DNA of 36,068 nt. Source: Thermoguttaceae bacterium. GTDB lineage: Bacteria; Planctomycetota; Planctomycetia; Pirellulales; Thermoguttaceae. The notes beneath the pieces are model-generated. The model did no database searches. It saw only the letters and a list, made by a program, of their open reading frames with translations, and was not told the DNA's origin. Location: contig JAFRAC010000005.1 in NCBI GenBank assembly GCA_017405595.1, positions 110,131 to 146,198 on the forward strand, given 5' to 3'. Below, piece by piece: positions 1 to 8,210 of the stretch. Within the stretch, counting starts at the first letter, position 1; the number at the start of each line of letters is the position of its first letter. The position numbers and the translations under genes were made by a program.

Positions 1-947
1 CCGACGGCACCCCGTGGTTCCGCGAGATGTTTTACAAAAGGCATAAAATCGTCCATACCGCCGACCCGAGCGCCGAATGGACTGTGACAAGCGAATTCGC
101 GTCTCAGCCGCTTTCGATGCGCCTGGCGGCCCTCTACACACCCGCTTCTTACAACAATCCGGAAAGAGCCGTTCGATTCGATCCGGCCGGAGTTTCCGCG
201 GAGTGCGAGGGGAACCGCGGCGTGACCGGACGGCTGGAACTTGACGCCGGAACGGTTCCGGCGACCGGCGAGACGGCGTTCGCCTTCAGCGCGTCGAATT
301 CCGGCGAGGTTCCGAGCGACGCCGCCTGGGTCCGGACAGAGCCATGGCGGATGCCGGCCGGATCCGATCCGGAGAAGCTCCGCGCCACCGGCTTTTGGCT
401 TTGCGGCGACGGACAGGGGGAAGTGCTCAATCTTCAGATCGGCCTTTACAGCCAGCTGGTGAAAATCGACTTTACCGGCTGGAGGTATATCGAGCTTCTC
501 GAAGCCGACTCGGCCGAACTGAGCCGCTATGTCTGGCCGGCGATGGGGTATACCGTCTACACACATTACCGGGAAACCGGCGATTTGCGCTCCTGCCGCC
601 TTTGGTATAACAACATTCCTGCCGGAAAGACGGTTCGCTGCCTTCTCGGCCCGATGGCGGCGCTTCCCTACGGAGATTACGAACTGATTAATCCGGCGGT
701 GACGCTCAACGGCCAGACAGTCCGGTTTCCCGTCACGCTGGAGACCGGGACCTATTTTGAACTCCGCGGCGGCAAGTGCGTGAAATACAGCAGAGAGAAT
801 GTTCCGGTCGAAGAGTTTCTTCCTGAAGACGCCGTTCCGGCTCTTGAAAAGGGAGAGAATCGGATCAGCGTCGATGCCGAATCGCCGCAGGGAACAAGCA
901 GGAGAATGGAACTGACCGTGATCGGGGAAGGGGACCGGCTGCAGTAG
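1..947 (+). CDS. 3' part of a large hypothetical protein (5' end outside window)
   Basis: The reading frame is open from the first bases of the window (codons from position 3) to TAG at 945-947, so this is the C-terminal ~315 residues of a longer protein. The ATG at 27 is probably internal, because the residues before it (DGTPWFRE) read on smoothly. The visible part looks rich in beta strands and aromatics (for example GWRYIELLEAD and YVWPAMGYTVYTHYRETG), which resembles the accessory sandwich domains of large secreted polysaccharide-degrading or surface proteins. No catalytic motif is recognisable. It lies about 65 bp upstream of a secreted SUMF1-domain gene on the same strand. The function is unknown; a carbohydrate-binding role is only a guess from composition. 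Confidence 0.7.
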   Translation, partial: DGTPWFREMFYKRHKIVHTADPSAEWTVTSEFASQPLSMRLAALYTPASYNNPERAVRFDPAGVSAECEGNRGVTGRLELDAGTVPATGETAFAFSASNSGEVPSDAAWVRTEPWRMPAGSDPEKLRATGFWLCGDGQGEVLNLQIGLYSQLVKIDFTGWRYIELLEADSAELSRYVWPAMGYTVYTHYRETGDLRSCRLWYNNIPAGKTVRCLLGPMAALPYGDYELINPAVTLNGQTVRFPVTLETGTYFELRGGKCVKYSRENVPVEEFLPEDAVPALEKGENRISVDAESPQGTSRRMELTVIGEGDRLQ

Positions 948-1011
948 GCGCGGAAGCGGTTCCCCGCCGCAAAAGGGAAATCTGTCAAACAGTTTGCTAT
1001 ACGAGGTTAAT

Positions 1012-1854
1012 ATGAAAACGAAAAAAACTTTGATGATTCTGGGAACCACTCTTCTTGTGCTCTGTGCGGCGCTTACGGCGGACAGGGCCTGTGTCGCAGC
1101 CGTGAAGCCCGGTTCGGAGGCGGGTGAGAAAATGACGCTGAAAATCGCCGGCGTCGATTACACGTTCGTCTGGTGCCCGCCGGGGGAATTCGTGATGGGG
1201 AGTCCCGCGTCGGAATCCGGCCGCTGCAGTACCGAAGTTCCGCACAAGGTCAAACTGAGCAAAGGCTTCTGGCTTTTGGAATCGGAAGTGACGCAGGGAA
1301 TGTGGCAGAGCGTGATGGGAACGAGTGTCCGCCAGGAGTGCGAAAAGGCGGGCGGGCGCTGGGTCACCGCCGCCGGGCCCGAGTTCCCGATGTTCTACAT
1401 TGACTGGAACGGCGCGAAAGCGTTCTGCGATAAACTGAGTGAACGGACCGGGTATGAAATCACCCTGCCGACCGAAGCGCAATGGGAATACGCCTGCCGA
1501 GCCGGGACCAAAACCCCCTACGCCGCGGAAAACCCCGGCGAAGTCGCCTGGTATGCCGAAAACAGCGAATATAAAGCACACGAGGTCAAAACCAAAGTGC
1601 CGAACGCCTGGGGCCTTTACGATATGCACGGGAACGTGTACGAATGGTGCCTCGACCAATACGGTGATCTAGGTCCTGAACCGGCGGTCGATCCGCTGGC
1701 AACCGCCGATGCCGCGACGCATGTTTACCGCGGCGGCTGCTGGGACAGCGCGGCGCAGAACTGCCGCAGCGCGTTCCGGATGAAGTATCCCGCGACGACG
1801 CGCCTCGATTATACGGGTTTGCGGATTCTGCTGGTTCCCAGTACCGGAGATTGA
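1012..1854 (+). CDS. Secreted SUMF1/FGE-domain protein (280 aa)
   Basis: The start is placed at ATG 1012, with GAGG at 1003-1006 in front, because it gives a clean signal peptide (MKTKKTLMILGTTLLVLCAA). An in-frame TTG at 994 has no such support. The rest is one formylglycine-generating-enzyme-like (SUMF1) domain: FVWCPPGEFVMGS near the start, LPTEAQWEYACRAGT in the middle, WGLYDMHGNVYEWC, then YRGGCWDSAAQNCRSAFR and a final GLRILLVP. True FGEs carry a Cys-X4-Cys copper/active-site pair after RGGSF. Here the first position is not Cys, so formylglycine formation is unlikely; these folds are common in planctomycetes as non-enzymatic binding modules. It is first of three SUMF genes in a row, 67 bp before the next. 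Family assignment is sure, function is not. Confidence 0.88.
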   Translation: MKTKKTLMILGTTLLVLCAALTADRACVAAVKPGSEAGEKMTLKIAGVDYTFVWCPPGEFVMGSPASESGRCSTEVPHKVKLSKGFWLLESEVTQGMWQSVMGTSVRQECEKAGGRWVTAAGPEFPMFYIDWNGAKAFCDKLSERTGYEITLPTEAQWEYACRAGTKTPYAAENPGEVAWYAENSEYKAHEVKTKVPNAWGLYDMHGNVYEWCLDQYGDLGPEPAVDPLATADAATHVYRGGCWDSAAQNCRSAFRMKYPATTRLDYTGLRILLVPSTGD

Positions 1855-1921
1855 CCGGTAAGGGTATTGTTGTGTTAAATCAATCGGCAAGCGCATATCG
1901 GATTGGCAGGGGTTCAAGACA

Positions 1922-3415
1922 ATGAAAAGCAGAAACCGCGCCAAGATGTTCCAACAATCGGTGTTCGTTCCGATTCTGGCGGTCTTCCTGTTTCTTTTCC
2001 CCGCGTTTTCTTTTCCCGGAAGAGGGGAACAGACCGGGGAAGAAGACCAGGCGGGCGGAAAAGCAGCTGTTGCCGGCGCCGATCTTTCCGAACCGTTCGG
2101 GCCCGGCTCGTTTGCCGGAGAAAAAAAGGTGCTGACGGTCAGAGGCATTGATTACGCGTTCCGCTGGTGTCCCCCCGGCGATTTTCTGATGGGAACCTCC
2201 AATCCGGCGGCGGATCTTCGCAAGAACAACCCATTGCATCGCGTAAGATTGACGCAGGGTTTCTGGATATTGGAAACTGAAGTCACGCAAAAGATGTGGA
2301 AAAGCGTGATGGGAACGGACGTGACTGTCCAGCGGGAAAAGGCGGCGGAACAGGATTTTAAAGAAGAGGGGAAAGATTTCTATGTTCTCGCCGGAGTTGG
2401 TCCGAATTACCCGGTCTATTATGTGAACTGGTGGGAAGCGGCCTCGTTCTGCCGCAGACTCAGTTCTCTTTCCGGTCAAACGGTTCAGCTTCCGACCTCT
2501 GCTCAGTGGGAGTATGCCTGCCGTGCCGGAACACAGACCGACATCTATTCCGGTGACATTGAAAAATTGAAAATGCCGTATGTTCCGGAACTAGATCCGA
2601 TCGCATGGTATACCGGCAATGCCAGTATCGGTTACAGCGGGGGGGAAGTTAACGAGGGATTTGACTTCGGTTCAGACGTCCGTTTGAAAAGGTGGTTTCA
2701 GTCTAACGGTAATCTTTTGGGTACGCACGAGGTTGGCGGGAAAGAGCCCAATCTTTGGGGCCTTCACGATACGATCGGGAATGTGCGGGAATGGTGTTCA
2801 GACTGGGCCGATTCCGGCGATACCAGGGAGTGTTTTAAATATCCCTACAGAAGTTCCGTTAAATGGTGGAAAGGCTGGTATAGCGGCCCTTCCTATTATC
2901 ACGCGACAGATGCGGTCCACACCGGTTTTACGGTTTACAAAAAGGCCGTTCCGGATGCGGAGGATCATTATATTACGGTTGATCCTACAGGGGTCTCTAT
3001 CGATACCGGTTGGGGGAAATTCCATCGGGGCGGGGGATGGCTCGCTGTTCCCCAGGTTGATACGGCCATGTCCCAGGATTACGACCAACCGTGCCATCGG
3101 TATATAGATTTGGGGTTCCGGGCGGCGCTGATACCCAAAATCCCGGAAGATAAGAATTCCGCGTCTGTTGTTCTCCGGACATTTCCCGGCGCGGCCTTGT
3201 ACCGGGAAGGGGTTAATGTTCCCTCCCTCTTGTTTGAAGACGGAGCCTGTACCGAACTTATCCCTCCGCCTATGAAGAACGACCGTGACATTTCCCCTGC
3301 GGCACGGACACTGACAGCTCTTGCCGCCCAGCTTCTTAACGAGCGCCGGGTTCACCAGCCCAGGTGGGTTTACAACCTGTTGAGGCTTTGCGGTATCGAA
3401 TGGTTCGTGTGGTGA
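1922..3415 (+). CDS. Secreted SUMF1/FGE-domain protein, copy A (497 aa)
   Basis: The start is ATG 1922 with GGGG purines about 10 nt upstream. Residues 1-31 form a signal peptide (FVPILAVFLFLFPAFSF), followed by an acidic/Gly/Ala linker to about residue 68. The SUMF1 domain covers about 70-405: FRWCPPGDFLMGT, LETEVTQKMWKSVMG, LPTSAQWEYACRAGT, WGLHDTIGNVREWC, HRGGGW and LGFRAALIP. It carries extra loops that make it about 60 residues longer than the typical domain. The FGE Cys-X4-Cys pair is absent, so sulfatase activation is not expected. A C-terminal extension of ~90 residues ends in LLRLCGIEWFVW and is unknown to me. It is the tandem paralogue of 3616-5097. Its role may be extracellular binding; the substrate is unknown. 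Confidence 0.85.
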   Translation: MKSRNRAKMFQQSVFVPILAVFLFLFPAFSFPGRGEQTGEEDQAGGKAAVAGADLSEPFGPGSFAGEKKVLTVRGIDYAFRWCPPGDFLMGTSNPAADLRKNNPLHRVRLTQGFWILETEVTQKMWKSVMGTDVTVQREKAAEQDFKEEGKDFYVLAGVGPNYPVYYVNWWEAASFCRRLSSLSGQTVQLPTSAQWEYACRAGTQTDIYSGDIEKLKMPYVPELDPIAWYTGNASIGYSGGEVNEGFDFGSDVRLKRWFQSNGNLLGTHEVGGKEPNLWGLHDTIGNVREWCSDWADSGDTRECFKYPYRSSVKWWKGWYSGPSYYHATDAVHTGFTVYKKAVPDAEDHYITVDPTGVSIDTGWGKFHRGGGWLAVPQVDTAMSQDYDQPCHRYIDLGFRAALIPKIPEDKNSASVVLRTFPGAALYREGVNVPSLLFEDGACTELIPPPMKNDRDISPAARTLTALAAQLLNERRVHQPRWVYNLLRLCGIEWFVW

Positions 3416-3417
3416 CG

Positions 3418-3444
3418 GACAGACCAAACACCGTGTCTGTCTTT
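3418..3444 (+). terminator. Possible weak terminator after SUMF copy A
   Basis: A 7-bp perfect inverted repeat, GACAGAC (3418-3424) and GTCTGTC (3435-3441), with a 10-nt loop is followed by TTT. It begins 3 nt after the stop codon. The stem is short and the T-run is poor, so termination would be partial at best. Confidence 0.3.
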
Positions 3445-3496
3445 ACTTCCTCGCTTTATTTCCGCATAAATACTGACCCGAAAAGGAAACCTTTCA

Positions 3497-3619
3497 ATGC
3501 CGGAAACCGTGTTAGACCGTTTTTTACGTTATGTCCGTATTGGAACGGCATCGAAAGACACTTTTGTGTTAAATCAATCGGCAGCCGCATTTCAGATTTG
3601 CAGAGGATCGAGACAATGA
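3497..3619 (+). pseudogene. Relic of the pepT 5' end (40-codon ORF)
   Basis: ATG 3497 opens MPETVLDRFLRYVRIGTASKD, which matches 18 of the first 21 residues of the real peptidase T at 5228 (MPETALDRFLRYVRIETTSKD). After codon ~21 the similarity stops abruptly and the frame reads through the upstream region of the next SUMF gene. It ends in a TGA (3617-3619) that overlaps that gene's ATG (3616-3618) as ATGA. An AAGGAAA purine run lies about 8 nt upstream, so the short peptide could still be translated and could couple translation to SUMF copy B. It carries no zinc ligands and cannot be a peptidase. Most simply it marks the junction of the tandem duplication. Confidence 0.8.
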
Positions 3620-5097
3620 AAAGCAGAAACCGTGCCAAGATGTTCCATCAATTGGTGTTCGTTCCGATTCTGGCGGTCTTCCTGTTTCTTTTTCCCGTAT
3701 TCTCTTTTCCCGGAAGAGGGGAACAGGCCGGGGAAGAAGACCAGGCGGGCGGAAAAGCGGCTGTTGCCGGCGCCGACCCTTCCGAACCGTTCGGGCCCGG
3801 CTCGTTTGCCGGAGAAAAAAAGACGCTGACGGTCAGAGGCGTTGATTACGCGTTCCGCTGGTGTCCCCCCGGCGATTTTCTGATGGGATGTACGAATCAT
3901 CCGGCAATGAAGATTCGCCCGAGCAATCCATTGCGTCAAGTCAGGCTGACACGCGGTTTTTGGATGCTGGAAACGGAAGTCACGCAAAAAATGTGGAAAA
4001 GCGTGATGGGAACGGACGTGGTTGTCCAGCGGGAAAAGGCGGCAGAACAGTATGATGAAGGATGGTTCAATGATAACTGTGTTCTTGCCGGAGTCGGTCC
4101 GAATTACCCGATCTATTATGTGAACTGGTGGGAAGCGGCCTCGTTCTGCCGCAGACTGAGTCTCCTTTCCGGTCAAACGGTTCAGCTTCCGACCGAGGCC
4201 CAGTGGGAATACGCTTGCCGCGCCGGGACGCGGACCGATCTCTATTCCGGGGATTTCGAAAGAGCCGCTCCCTACAATATTCCGGCATTGGATCGGATTG
4301 CGTGGTACATCGGCAATGCCAGTATCGGTTACAGCGGGGGAGAAGTTCATGAGGGTTTGGATTTCGGTCCGGATGTCCTTAAAAAGTGGGTGCAGTATGA
4401 TGGGAATCTTTTAGGCGCTCATGAGGTCGGCGGGAAAGAACCTAACCTTTGGGGACTTTACGACACCATCGGGAACGTTCGGGAATGGTGTTCAAACTGG
4501 TTCGATGTCTTTGAATCTTTTCAGTATCCGTATCAAGCCTCCGTCAATTGGCAGGAGGGGTGGTCCGACGGCAAATACTACTATCACGCGACAGACGCGA
4601 TCCGGACCGGTTTTACCGTCCGGAAACAGATTTTGGACGGAGAGGACTATTACATTACCGTTGATCCTGAGGGAATTCCTTTCGATGCCGGTTGGGGGAA
4701 AGCCCACCGGGGCGGGGGATGGGCCGCCATTACGATTGTTGATACTGCCGTGTGCCGGGACAACAATACTCCGTGCTGGCGGTCTATGGATTTGGGGTTC
4801 CGGGTGGCGCTGATACCCGAAGTCCCGAAAGATGAGGGTTCCGTACCTGTTGTTCCCCGGACATTTCCCGGCGCGGCCTTGTGCCGGGAAAGTGTTCACG
4901 CTCCCTTCTTCTTTTTTAAAGACGGAGTCTGTATCGAACTCACTCCTCCGCCCATGAAAAACGGCCGTGATATTTCCCCTGCGGCGCGGCTGCTGACCGC
5001 ACTTGCCGCCCAGCTTCTCAACGAGCGCCGGGTTCACCAGCCCGGGTGGGTTTACAACCTGTTGAGGCTTTGCGGGATCGAATGGTTCGTGTGGTGA
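3616..5097 (+). CDS. Secreted SUMF1/FGE-domain protein, copy B (493 aa)
   Basis: The start at ATG 3616 matches copy A exactly in position and sequence (MKSRNRAKMF); the frame is open further upstream, but only because it crosses the duplication junction and the end of copy A. The architecture equals copy A: signal peptide 1-31, linker, SUMF1 domain about 70-400 (FRWCPPGDFLMGC, LPTEAQWEYACRAGT, WGLYDTIGNVREWC, HRGGGW, LGFRVALIP), and a ~90-residue C-terminal extension ending LLRLCGIEWFVW. Near the FGE active-site region it has two Cys in a C-X7-C arrangement instead of C-X4-C, so it is probably not an FGE. Differences from copy A concentrate in the surface loops at residues ~90-160 and ~300-350. 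It lies 130 bp upstream of pepT. The ligand is unknown. Confidence 0.85.
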   Translation: MKSRNRAKMFHQLVFVPILAVFLFLFPVFSFPGRGEQAGEEDQAGGKAAVAGADPSEPFGPGSFAGEKKTLTVRGVDYAFRWCPPGDFLMGCTNHPAMKIRPSNPLRQVRLTRGFWMLETEVTQKMWKSVMGTDVVVQREKAAEQYDEGWFNDNCVLAGVGPNYPIYYVNWWEAASFCRRLSLLSGQTVQLPTEAQWEYACRAGTRTDLYSGDFERAAPYNIPALDRIAWYIGNASIGYSGGEVHEGLDFGPDVLKKWVQYDGNLLGAHEVGGKEPNLWGLYDTIGNVREWCSNWFDVFESFQYPYQASVNWQEGWSDGKYYYHATDAIRTGFTVRKQILDGEDYYITVDPEGIPFDAGWGKAHRGGGWAAITIVDTAVCRDNNTPCWRSMDLGFRVALIPEVPKDEGSVPVVPRTFPGAALCRESVHAPFFFFKDGVCIELTPPPMKNGRDISPAARLLTALAAQLLNERRVHQPGWVYNLLRLCGIEWFVW

Positions 5098-5227
5098 CGC
5101 AGTGGCGGAAACCGTTCATCGATTACAGAAGCTTTGTATGGTGCGAAGACGGGACGGCGCTGCCGCTGTCTTCGCTTTACCCTTTAAAGATATATACAAG
5201 AACCCCAGTCACAAAAGAGAGAGATAA

Positions 5228-6481
5228 ATGCCGGAAACCGCGTTAGACCGCTTTTTACGTTATGTCCGTATCGAAACAACATCGAAGGACAATGCTGAGC
5301 AGGTGCCGAGTACACCGGGACAGCTTGAGTTCGGCGCTCTTCTTGCCGGGGAACTCCGCGCTCTGGGAGCCGCCGAGGTTGCGCAGGACGAGCATGGCTA
5401 CGTAACCGCCACGATTCCCGATCCGCGCCCCGCCGCGGAACAGGCGGCGCGGCCGATTCCCGTGATGGGGTGGATCGCCCATCTGGATACCGCACCCGAC
5501 ACGTCCGGCAAAAACGTGAACCCGAAACTGATCGACTATCAGGGCGGGCCGATCCGGCTCGAGTCGGGGGCCGAGATTTCCGAGTCGGAAGGGCTCCGGT
5601 CGTGTATCGGCGATATGATCGTGGTGACCGACGGAACGACCCTTCTGGGCGCCGACGACAAGAGCGGTGTGGCGGCGATCATGACCGCTGCCGACCGCCT
5701 TTTGAACGGCAGTGTCGAAGGGGTTCCGTACCGGCACGGGAAGATCCGGATCGCATTCACCCCGGACGAAGAAGTCGGACGAGGAGCGGAATTTTTTGAT
5801 GTGGAGAAGTTCGGCGCCGATTTCGCCTATACCGTCGACGGAGAACTTCCCGGCGAGATCAATAAAGAGACCTTTTCCGCCGAACAGCTCCGCTTGAAGG
5901 TGACCGGCGTCGATATTCATCCGGGAACCGCCAAAGGGGTGATGGTCAACGCCTCACGCGCCCTGGCGGGACTGGCCGCCGCCCTGCCGGCCGGACGCGC
6001 GCCCGAGTCGACCGAAGGGCGCGAACCGTATATCCACCTCTGCTCGATTGCCGGCGATGTCGGTTCGGCAGAGGCGCATATCATCCTCCGCGCGTTTACC
6101 GATGAGGATATGAGCGAAAACCGCCGGATTCTGGACAAGCTCATCGCACGGCAGAAAGAAGCCGTGCCGGGGAGCGTCTGGACCGCGGAATACAAAAAGC
6201 AGTATCCGAATATGGCCGAGGGGCTGAAAGACTGCCCGCTCATTCTGACGCGGCTCGAAGAGGCGGTCCGCCGTGCGGGCGCCGAGCCGGTCTGGAAACC
6301 GATCCGCGGGGGGACCGACGGTTCGTGCCTGACCGAAAAGGGACTGCCGACCCCGAACATCTTTACCGGCGGAAACAACTTTCACGCCGTGACCGAGTGG
6401 CTTTCGGTCAATAAGATGGAAGCTGCGGTTCGGACCCTTCTGAATCTCGCGTCTCTCTTTGCCGGGGAAGAATCGATCTGA
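5228..6481 (+). CDS. pepT: Peptidase T (tripeptide aminopeptidase, M20B)
   Basis: A cytoplasmic zinc aminopeptidase that removes the N-terminal residue of tripeptides, of 417 aa, close to the usual ~410. Both metal-site motifs are present: AHLDTAPD (His85, Asp87), LGADDKSG (Asp143/144), TPDEEVG (Glu181/182), TVDG (Asp204) and the late His in GGNNFHAVTEW. The RGGTDGS segment is also typical. There is no signal peptide. The start is ATG 5228 with purine-rich AAAGAGAGAGA just upstream, and the N-terminus is confirmed by the duplicated relic at 3497. A good terminator follows within 20 bp, so it ends its own transcript. It would finish digestion of imported oligopeptides. Confidence 0.93.
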   Translation: MPETALDRFLRYVRIETTSKDNAEQVPSTPGQLEFGALLAGELRALGAAEVAQDEHGYVTATIPDPRPAAEQAARPIPVMGWIAHLDTAPDTSGKNVNPKLIDYQGGPIRLESGAEISESEGLRSCIGDMIVVTDGTTLLGADDKSGVAAIMTAADRLLNGSVEGVPYRHGKIRIAFTPDEEVGRGAEFFDVEKFGADFAYTVDGELPGEINKETFSAEQLRLKVTGVDIHPGTAKGVMVNASRALAGLAAALPAGRAPESTEGREPYIHLCSIAGDVGSAEAHIILRAFTDEDMSENRRILDKLIARQKEAVPGSVWTAEYKKQYPNMAEGLKDCPLILTRLEEAVRRAGAEPVWKPIRGGTDGSCLTEKGLPTPNIFTGGNNFHAVTEWLSVNKMEAAVRTLLNLASLFAGEESI

Positions 6482-6495
6482 TATAATCGGATGAG

Positions 6496-6522
6496 GGCGC
6501 GAAAGCGGTTTCCGCGCCTTTT
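6496..6522 (+). terminator. Intrinsic terminator after pepT
   Basis: GGCGCG (6496-6501) pairs with CGCGCC (6513-6518), with AAA/TTT extending the stem inward beside one unpaired base. TTTT follows at 6519-6522. It lies 15 bp after the pepT stop. Confidence 0.7.
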
Positions 6523-6558
6523 CCCGTCCGGTTTTCATCTTCAGCTGCGAGGGCTTTT

Positions 6559-8187
6559 ATGCACGTCATCTTTGTTTTAATTCCATTGCTGGCCGCGATT
6601 GTGCTGATGACGCTTGTCAAGGTCAAGCCGGGAACCTCGCTCCTGATCGCGTGGGGAATGATGGTGTGTACCGCCTTGTTTGTCTGGCGGCTCCCCGCAG
6701 TTCAGGTGGCGGCCGCTTCGGGACTCGGTTTTTTTAAGGCGGTCGAGATCCTTTTTATCATCTTCGGCGCGATCCTGATTCTGGAAACACTCACCAAGGG
6801 AAGGGCAATCGACGCGATTAACCGCGGTTTTTCGGGCGGGTCGGACGATCCGCGTGTTCAGGTGATCATCATCGCCTGGCTCTTCGGCGGCCTGATCGAA
6901 GGTGCGGCGGGGTTCGGCACCCCGGCGGCATTGGCGGCGCCTCTTTTGGTCGGGCTCGGATTTCCTCCGCTGGCTGCGGTTATGGTTGCGCTCATCTGCA
7001 ACAGCGTGCCGGTCTCGTTCGGCGGTGCGGGGGTTCAGACCCTCGCGGCCCTTTCGCTCATCGAGCCGGAACTGCCGACGGCGGCCGGGCTCGATTCCGC
7101 CGCGTTCGAACACGGGCTTCTTGATGCCATTACCGACTTTTTCGGACCGGCGGGTCTGGTGGTTCCCGTGATCGCCGTTCTCTTTTTGACGATCGGATTC
7201 GGCGAGAAGAAATCGCTCCGGCCGACGCTCGAGATTCTTCCGTTCGCCCTCTTTTCGGGGCTGGCGTTCGTCGTCCCGTGGAAAATCACCGCCCATTTCG
7301 CCGGACCGGAGCTTCCGTCCCTGCTGGGGGCCTCGATTGGGCTTGTTGTCACACTCCTGGCGGTTCGGTTCAGGTTCCTCGTTCCCAAAACGAAATGGCG
7401 GTTCGCCGGGAAATACCGTTCCGAGCGCGCGCTCCCTTCGGACGAAGACGGTTCGTCTCCCGTTCCTCTCTGGCGCGCCTGGACACCCTATGTGCTGATC
7501 ATTCTCATTCTGCTGGTTACCCGCCTTCACGTTTTCAGGATTTATCCGCTCCTGAAAAATATCTCGTTCGACATTCCCCTTTTGGGGGGCGACCATCCCG
7601 TCGTTTTCCGCTGTGCGTGGCTGACGAACCCGGGGATTCTGCCGTTTATCCTGGTCGCTCTGGGTTCGGTCTTCCTGTTCGGACTCCGCCGGAACGAGAC
7701 CGCCGACATCTGGAAAACGGCGGTCCGGCGGACCGTCTGCGGACCGGCGGTCGCGCTCATTTCGGGTGTGGCGATGGTTCAGATTATGATCAACTCGCTC
7801 GGCGGCGCCGCCGGCTACGACGGCATGCTGGCCGAAACGGCTCACGCCGCAGCCGCGTGGACCGGCGCCGGGGCGTACCCGCTTCTGGCGCCCTGGATCG
7901 GTATTTTGGGCTCATTCGTTTCCGGTTCATGTACCGTTTCGAATATCCTGTTTGCATCGCTTCAGTTTCACGCGGCGGAAAAGCTCGCGATCTCGCCGGT
8001 GGCCATTGTCGCGCTTCAGCAGATCGGCGGGGCGATCGGGAATATGATTTGTGTGAATAACGTTGTCGCGGCCTGCGCGACGGTCGATGTTCAGGGAGAA
8101 GACGGAAAACTGATTCTCGTAAACACCATTCCTGTGATATTGACTGTTGCCGTTGTTCTGGCCACGGCTTATGCGATCGGATTTTGA
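6559..8187 (+). CDS. lctP: L-lactate permease family transporter (LctP)
   Basis: An integral inner-membrane protein of 542 aa with hydrophobic segments throughout (a dozen or more). It matches the LctP/LldP family, which imports L-lactate and related 2-hydroxyacids with protons; family members are usually 530-600 aa. The conserved core is clear: [20 protein letters not shown] around residues 114-133, then [14 protein letters not shown], and in the last third [19 protein letters not shown] and [22 protein letters not shown] 6559 has a GAGGG purine run about 5 nt upstream. It follows the pepT terminator and is followed after 23 bp by the glycosidase-like gene, so those two are probably co-transcribed. 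Substrate (lactate or glycolate) is inferred from the family. Confidence 0.87.
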   Translation: MHVIFVLIPLLAAIVLMTLVKVKPGTSLLIAWGMMVCTALFVWRLPAVQVAAASGLGFFKAVEILFIIFGAILILETLTKGRAIDAINRGFSGGSDDPRVQVIIIAWLFGGLIEGAAGFGTPAALAAPLLVGLGFPPLAAVMVALICNSVPVSFGGAGVQTLAALSLIEPELPTAAGLDSAAFEHGLLDAITDFFGPAGLVVPVIAVLFLTIGFGEKKSLRPTLEILPFALFSGLAFVVPWKITAHFAGPELPSLLGASIGLVVTLLAVRFRFLVPKTKWRFAGKYRSERALPSDEDGSSPVPLWRAWTPYVLIILILLVTRLHVFRIYPLLKNISFDIPLLGGDHPVVFRCAWLTNPGILPFILVALGSVFLFGLRRNETADIWKTAVRRTVCGPAVALISGVAMVQIMINSLGGAAGYDGMLAETAHAAAAWTGAGAYPLLAPWIGILGSFVSGSCTVSNILFASLQFHAAEKLAISPVAIVALQQIGGAIGNMICVNNVVAACATVDVQGEDGKLILVNTIPVILTVAVVLATAYAIGF

Positions 8188-8210
8188 GCCGGTTTGGGAG
8201 ATAGGGTAAA

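Larger units (their letters stand above)
1871..5300 (+). repeat. Tandem duplication: SUMF gene plus start of pepT, two ~1.7-kb units
   Basis: Unit 1 starts at about 1871 with TGTGTTAAATCAATCGGCA and holds the gene 1922-3415. It ends about 3560 after a short copy of the pepT 5' end. Unit 2 restarts with the same 19 bases at 3565-3583, holds the paralogous gene 3616-5097 and runs into the real pepT at 5228. The two proteins are about three quarters identical by eye, with the signal peptide, linker and C-terminal tail closest. The intergenic stretches before the two pepT starts (3416-3496 and 5098-5227) have diverged in sequence and length, so the event is not recent. Confidence 0.8.

Noticed and set aside
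1012..1854. Sulfatase-activating formylglycine-generating enzyme
   Set aside because: The active-site Cys-X4-Cys pair is not present, and no sulfatase gene is in the window.
3364..3615. Upstream extension of SUMF copy B to 3364
   Set aside because: The extension runs through the end of copy A and across the duplication junction; the signal peptide and copy A both point to ATG 3616.
6577..7845. Long minus-strand ORF (422 codons) opposite the lactate permease
   Set aside because: Rich in Arg, Gln, Asn and Glu with no hydrophobic core, as expected for the antisense of a membrane-protein gene; the plus strand has a full LctP match.
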